A stretch of 64,000 nucleotides of DNA from UBA4802 sp964509195. GTDB taxonomy: Bacteria; Spirochaetota; UBA4802; UB4802. The stretch spans positions 372,001 to 436,000 of the forward strand of contig CAZDWJ010000001.1 in the NCBI GenBank assembly GCA_964509195.1. Direction: 5' to 3'. The notes under the pieces were generated by a model. It had not been told where the DNA came from. It worked only from the letters and a program-made list of their open reading frames with translations, and made no database searches. The position numbers were made by a program, and so were the translations under genes. Positions 59,461-64,000 of this stretch are shown one piece after another (the first letter of the stretch is position 1; every line of letters starts with the position of its first letter).

Positions 59461-62460
59461 ATGCCAGTTACCAGAAAAGATTTATTCAAGCTAACAGGAG
59501 TCACTGCAGCCGGTACATTTTTAGGTGGTGTTACTTTCTTAACAGGGTGTAAATCCACTGATAAGTTAAGAGGTGCAAAGGAATCCACCACGATATGTCC
59601 ATATTGCGGTGTTGGCTGTGGCATTTTAGTTTCAGCACGTGATGGTAAGGTTATAAACGTTGAAGGCGATCCTGATCATCCAATTAATGAAGGTGCATTG
59701 TGTTCCAAAGGCAACTCGCTTTATCAGGTGGCAGTTAATCCGGTAAAACGAAGATTAGATAGGGTATATTACCGGAAGCAATTTAGTGAAGAATGGGAAA
59801 CATTAAGCTGGGATGAAGCCATTAAAATGATAGCCCAGCGTGTAAAAGAAACGCGCGACCGTACCTTTGTTGAAAAGGAAAATGGTATAACCGTTAATCG
59901 TTGCGATGGGCTGGCAGGATTTGGTGGTGCAGCACTTGATAATGAGGAGTGTTATGCATGGTCAAAATGTGCCAGGCTTTTGGGAATTACACGATTAGAA
60001 CATCAAGCACGACTTTGACACAGCTCAACTGTCGCCAGTTTGGCGGCTTCATTTGGTCGTGGTGCAATGACAAATCACTGGATTGATATTCAGCATGCTG
60101 ATGTAGTGATGATTATTGGAAGCAATGCAGCTGAAAATCATCCAATCTCATTTAAGTGGGTACAGAGAGCCCGTGATAAGGGTGGCAAGCTAATAAGCAT
60201 TGACCCGCGTTTTACCCGTACATCATCGCTGGCTGACCTGTATGCCCCAATACGCCCCGGTACCGATATAGCATTTATAAACGGTATCATTAACTATGCG
60301 TTGCAGAATGATTTAATCCAGAAGGAATATGTGGTTAAGTATACCAACGCCGCATATTTGATTGATCCGGGTTTCAGTTTCAATGATGGAATTTTCAGCG
60401 GGTATAGCTTTGCTGAACGCAAATATGATAAAAAAACATGGAAATACCAGGTAGATGCTGATGGTATTCCACTAAAAGATGAATCTCTGCAAAATCCACA
60501 GTGTGTATACCAGCTTCTGAAAAAATTCATGTCTCGCTATACACCGGAGAAAGTTTCAGCAACAACTGGTTGTCCTGTTGATGTATTTTTGAAAGTGGCG
60601 GAACTATATACCAGCACGCACAAACCTGACAGAGTTGGAACAATTATGTATGCCATGGGTGCTACACAACATACTGTCGGTGTGCAGATTATCAGGTCGT
60701 ATGCTATCTTGCAGATGCTCATGGGCAATATGGGTATGGCTGGTGGCGGTATCAATGCGCTGCGTGGTGAATCCAACGTGCAGGGTTCTACTGACCATGG
60801 GTTGCTGTGGCATGTACTGCCTGGCTATTTAGATGCTCCAAAGGTCTTTGGCCCAAAGAAGGATGCTGACCTGCAGGCATGGATAGCCAATAACACGCCA
60901 ACCACCAAAGATCCTATGAGTGTCAACTGGTGGCAACACAAACCAAAATTTTTAATAAGTATGCTCAAGGCATGGTTTGGCGATAATGCTACAAAAGAAA
61001 ATGATTATGGATTTGACTGGTTGCCAAAAGCTTCAAAGCCACACACACATGTCCATATTTATGAAGAGTTGTATGCCGGAAGCAAGTTAGAGGGCATGAT
61101 ATTGATGGGGACAAATCCGGTCGTTGGTGGCCCTAACGTAAACAAAGCGTTCAAAGGGCTTGAAAAGCTTAACTGGTTAGTGTGCGCTGATCTATGGGAA
61201 ACTGAAACTTCAATTTTCTGGAAGCGCCCTGGTGTTAATCCGAAGACAATTAAGACAGAGGTATTCTTGCTGCCAATGGCTTCTTCAGTTGAAAAAGAAG
61301 GCAGTGTGTCTAACTCCGGACGATGGGCACAGTGGCGATATAAGGCACAGAATGCTCCGGGGGATGCGATAACAGACTTAGACTTTGTTGACAGGCTTTT
61401 TAGAACAGTGAGAAAGCTTTATGAAGAAGATGTAAAAGCCGGTAAAATAGTTGCAAATCCAGATCCTATATTGAAAGCATACTGGAACTTTACACCGGAA
61501 GGCCATCATGAACCAGATCCTCACATGGTAGCAAAAGAAATCAACGGCTTTGAATGGAAGAAGAATGGTAAGCATGGTGACCAGATGGAAAACTTTACCA
61601 AGCTTACTGATGATGGGAAGACTGCAAGTGGTTGCTGGATATATTGTGGTAGCTATAATGAAGACGGCAACAACATGGCTCGCAGAAGTAAGAAGGATCC
61701 AACAAAGATGGGGCTGTATCCCAAGTGGGCATGGGCGTGGCCTATGAACAGGCGTATAATTTACAATCGCGCCAGTGTCAATATGAAGGGTGAGCCATGG
61801 AATCCCAAGAAACCTGTTATATGGTGGGATGGTGATGAGTGGAAGGGAGATGTGCCTGATGGTCCTGCACCAGCAGGAAAGAAACTCCCATTTATAATGC
61901 TGCCAGAAGGTGTAGCACGGCTATTTGCTCCACCACTCAATGATGGTCCATTCCCAGAACACTATGAAGCAGTTGAATCTGTAACACGAAATATATTTAA
62001 TTCTCAGCAGTATAACCCTGCGGTATCACTGTATCCTGGAACGCAAGGAGAGTTTGGCACTTCTGCTCGCTTCCCATACATTGGCACATCATACCGTGTA
62101 ACAGAGCACTGGCAGGCAGGAGCAATGACACGTAACCTGCCATGGCTTGATGAGCTGGTTCCCGATATGTTCTGTGAAATAAGCCCAAGTTTAGCTGCTA
62201 AAAAAGGCATTAAAAATGGTGATAAGGTTGTTGTTGCAACACAACGTGGTTCAATTGAAACCTATGCACTTGTGACAGATCGTGTACAGCCTCTTAAAGT
62301 GAATGGGCAGATGGTTGAAATGGTTGGCATGGTATGGCATTTTGGGTTTGGCGGTCACGCATCAGGTTCAATCTGTAACATCCTGACTCCACAATGTGGC
62401 GACCCCAATACATTCATACCGGAATTTAAGGTGTTCTTAGTTGATATACGAAAGGCGTAA
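59461..62460 (+). CDS. fdhA: Selenocysteine-containing formate dehydrogenase, catalytic subunit
   Basis: A 999-residue molybdopterin (or tungstopterin) enzyme oxidising formate to CO2. The in-frame TGA at 60016 is selenocysteine 186 (EHQARL-U-HSSTVASLAASFG), not a stop: both sides align with the family and a SECIS hairpin follows. The N-terminal [4Fe-4S] motif is CPYCGVGCG; SIDPRFTRTSSLAD and MGTNPVVGGPN bind cofactor. The leader TRKDLFKLTGVTAAGTFL has Tat-like layout with RK in place of RR and a following LTGC, suggesting export. AGGAGG precedes ATG. First of fdhA-fdhB. Confidence 0.96.
60016..60050 (+). promoter_or_regulatory. SECIS element directing selenocysteine at UGA
   Basis: After the UGA comes a 14-base spacer, then stem CGCCA, loop GTT, stem TGGCG. 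The loop is 20-22 bases after the codon, the same place as the GGUCU loop in E. coli fdhF, where SelB binds. Confidence 0.85.
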
Positions 62461-62476
62461 GTGAGGAGGTGGTACT

Positions 62477-63304
62477 ATGTCAGAAAAAGCATTCTTGGTT
62501 GATATAACAAAATGTCAGGGTTGCAGAGGCTGTCAGGTTGCTTGCAAGCAGTGGAATGGATTGCCTGGTGAAAAAACCACCTTCTTTGGTGGTCCAGAAT
62601 ATACAAATCCAGCAAACCTATCTGCACTTACATGGAATCATGTGGTATTTTATCCACTGGATAGAAGTAAACCAGAGCGTCCTGTATGGAACATAAAGCA
62701 TACAAAATGCTATCACTGTGCTGAAGCAAATTGTATAGCAGTATGCCCACAGATGGCAATCAAAAAGGTGGATGGATGGACGGTCATCGATCAGGATAAG
62801 TGTATAGGGTGTGGTGCATGTATCAGTGCGTGCGTGTATAAAGTACCGGGCTTAAGTGAAATTGACCACAAAAATGATATGGGGCAGTATATTATTCACA
62901 GAGGAAAATCGCACAAATGTAATGCGTGTACGCTGAACAAGCGTGATATTCCAGCCTGCGTTGCTACATGTCCGTCGAATGCATTAGAGTTTGGGCACAA
63001 ACAGGCTGTAATGAAAAAAGCCTTAAAACGGGTAAAAGAGCTTAAAAAAGAATTTCCAAATGCTAACGTATATGGGCTTGAGGAATTTGGTGGCCTTGGT
63101 GTGATAACAGTTCTCAGAGATAAACCAGAAAAGTACGGACTGCCTGTTGGTAAAGATGCTCAAAAGATTGATCTTACAAAATATGAATCAATTAACAGCA
63201 TCTATCACACGCTCTCAGTATTTACAATGGGTATACCATATCTGCAGAAAAAGGCGTATAATATTGCAAAAGCGCTGGCAGGTGCAGACAGGGATAGAGC
63301 ATAA
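62477..63304 (+). CDS. fdhB: Formate dehydrogenase iron-sulfur subunit
   Basis: A 275-residue ferredoxin-type subunit. Four cysteine groups for [4Fe-4S] clusters are visible: CQGCRGCQVACKQW, CYHCAEANCIAVCP, CIGCGACISACVYKVP and CNACTLNKRDIPACVATCP. It passes electrons from the selenium/molybdenum site to an acceptor. Unlike FdnH it lacks a C-terminal membrane helix, and no cytochrome b subunit follows, so the acceptor is unclear. GAGGAGG precedes the ATG. It follows fdhA by 16 bases and ends at a strong terminator. Confidence 0.96.
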   Translation: MSEKAFLVDITKCQGCRGCQVACKQWNGLPGEKTTFFGGPEYTNPANLSALTWNHVVFYPLDRSKPERPVWNIKHTKCYHCAEANCIAVCPQMAIKKVDGWTVIDQDKCIGCGACISACVYKVPGLSEIDHKNDMGQYIIHRGKSHKCNACTLNKRDIPACVATCPSNALEFGHKQAVMKKALKRVKELKKEFPNANVYGLEEFGGLGVITVLRDKPEKYGLPVGKDAQKIDLTKYESINSIYHTLSVFTMGIPYLQKKAYNIAKALAGADRDRA

Positions 63305-63329
63305 GACAAAGATTATATGTATAGCTACG

Positions 63330-63361
63330 AAAAAGGCAGGTTTAACAAACCTGCCTTTTTT
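63330..63361 (+). terminator. Terminator after fdhB
   Basis: A perfect 14-bp stem, AAAAAGGCAGGTTT with AAACCTGCCTTTTT and a three-base loop, ending in T-run. Because both arms end in A/T runs it may also serve the converging glycosidase gene. Confidence 0.95.
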
Positions 63362-63384
63362 ATCAGTAACTATCGCCAAAAAAA

Positions 63385-64000
63385 TTAAAACTTTGGTTTA
63401 TATATTTCTTCAGGAAATTTTTTGAGTATAGAAGTGGCCAGTGCATTTGCCTTTGCAATCTGAGCATACAGTTTGCCGCTTGACTTTATTGTCCGCTTCT
63501 GTGTTTTGAAATCAACATGTACCAGACCAAAACGTGACATATACCCTTGCGCCCATTCAAAATTGTCAATAAGCGACCAGTGGAAATAGCCTTTTATATC
63601 AACGCCTTCCTGTAATGCTGCATACATCATCTTGAGATGGTCAATAAGTACCTTCTGTCGCCAGGTATCATCATCGGTACCAATACCGTTTTCTGTAATG
63701 TAAATTGGTAAATGCGGAAAAGACTGATGCATTCGTTTTATAGCCAGGTAAAAGCCTTCAGGGTATGGTTCCCATCCTAAACCTGCACATAATTTTTCTT
63801 TTCCACAAAGAGGATTGTCAGTTGATGATTGTGCAATATCTTTTAATTTTAGTGATACAAGCAAAAAGTTATAGTAATTGAGACCAATAAAATCATTGGT
63901 GTTTAACAATTCTTTGTGATGGGAAATACATTGTAAGGGAAGTTTGCCGTTTTTCAGTGCGCGTATAACTGCTCCATTAAATAGATAATCCACTAACCTT
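63385..64000 (-). CDS. Glycoside hydrolase family 1 beta-glucosidase (5' end outside window)
   Basis: The C-terminal 200 or so residues of a GH1 enzyme; the reading frame stays open to the window edge, so the N-terminus is missing. The nucleophile Glu is in PIYITENGIGTDDD. HWSLIDNFEWAQGYMSRFGL with VHVDFKTQKRTIKSSG is the conserved C-terminal signature. NDFIGLNYYNF precedes. It hydrolyses beta-linked glucosides or galactosides, which could feed the galactokinase. Convergent with fdhB. Confidence 0.94.
   Translation of the reverse strand, partial: RLVDYLFNGAVIRALKNGKLPLQCISHHKELLNTNDFIGLNYYNFLLVSLKLKDIAQSSTDNPLCGKEKLCAGLGWEPYPEGFYLAIKRMHQSFPHLPIYITENGIGTDDDTWRQKVLIDHLKMMYAALQEGVDIKGYFHWSLIDNFEWAQGYMSRFGLVHVDFKTQKRTIKSSGKLYAQIAKANALATSILKKFPEEIYKPKF

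Noticed and set aside
60016..60040. Treating fdhA as a pseudogene broken by TGA
   Set aside because: Family alignment and the SECIS hairpin show the TGA is selenocysteine.

Overview
The window is AT-rich bacterial chromosomal DNA, under 40% GC by eye, densely packed with genes on both strands. I saw no tRNA, rRNA, CRISPR array, transposase or prophage. Lipoproteins, an apparent beta-barrel or periplasmic protein, rhomboid, HtrA, PBP1A and a LysM protein point to a diderm. The metabolism looks anaerobic: class III ribonucleotide reductase with its activase, a selenocysteine formate dehydrogenase with MobA and FdhE-like proteins, pyruvate phosphate dikinase and an ADP-forming acyl-CoA synthetase subunit. 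CarD, rpmH-rnpA-yidD-yidC-jag-mnmE and several degenerate sensor proteins would fit a spirochaete-like lineage, but that assignment is inference only.

Layout. 1-8.8 kb: crotonase tail, TetR regulator, cysteine-cluster protein, rhomboid protease, ppdK, TPR protein, toroid-like protein, acetyltransferase, and a minus-strand CsgG-like lipoprotein/envelope pair. 8.9-19.7 kb: a plus-strand run of glycosyltransferase, response regulator with a degenerate receiver, free-standing DbpA RNA-binding domain, methyltransferase, then rpmH-rnpA-yidD-yidC-jag-mnmE and a large exported TPR protein. 19.7-22.9 kb: minus-strand nrdD-nrdG, with nrdD in three reading frames and the glycyl-radical domain as a separate 63-residue gene. 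23-35.6 kb: small exported proteins, a J-domain protein, htrA, PBP1A, carD, a PIN-TRAM protein, an iron-sulfur flavoprotein, and a divergent pair of sensor-like lipoprotein and membrane-bound AraC regulator. 35.6-44.2 kb: acyl-CoA synthetase alpha subunit, putP, STAS protein, a SAM-I riboswitch controlling metX-metW, uvrB and nadC. 44.2-51.1 kb (minus): hydroxyacyl-CoA dehydrogenase, 2-hydroxyacid dehydrogenase, acetyltransferase, glpD with its FadR-type regulator, galK and an unknown partner. 51.4-57.6 kb: M28 peptidase, flavin reductase, DUF6485 protein, LysM protein, nikR, a patch of decayed acyl-CoA synthetase and SDR genes, a processive-type glycosyltransferase and an unknown membrane protein. 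57.5-63.3 kb: mobA and fdhE-like genes divergent from fdhA (in-frame UGA at codon 186 with a SECIS hairpin) and fdhB. The right edge holds the C-terminal half of a GH1 glycosidase.

The observations most worth a second look are: the three-piece nrdD; a strongly over-represented decamer (GAGCTATCGC) scattered over the window; a well-structured candidate RNA leader upstream of fdhA; a hairpin that buries the start of an acetyltransferase gene behind glpD; and the divergent lipoprotein/membrane-AraC pair with a perfect palindrome between them.
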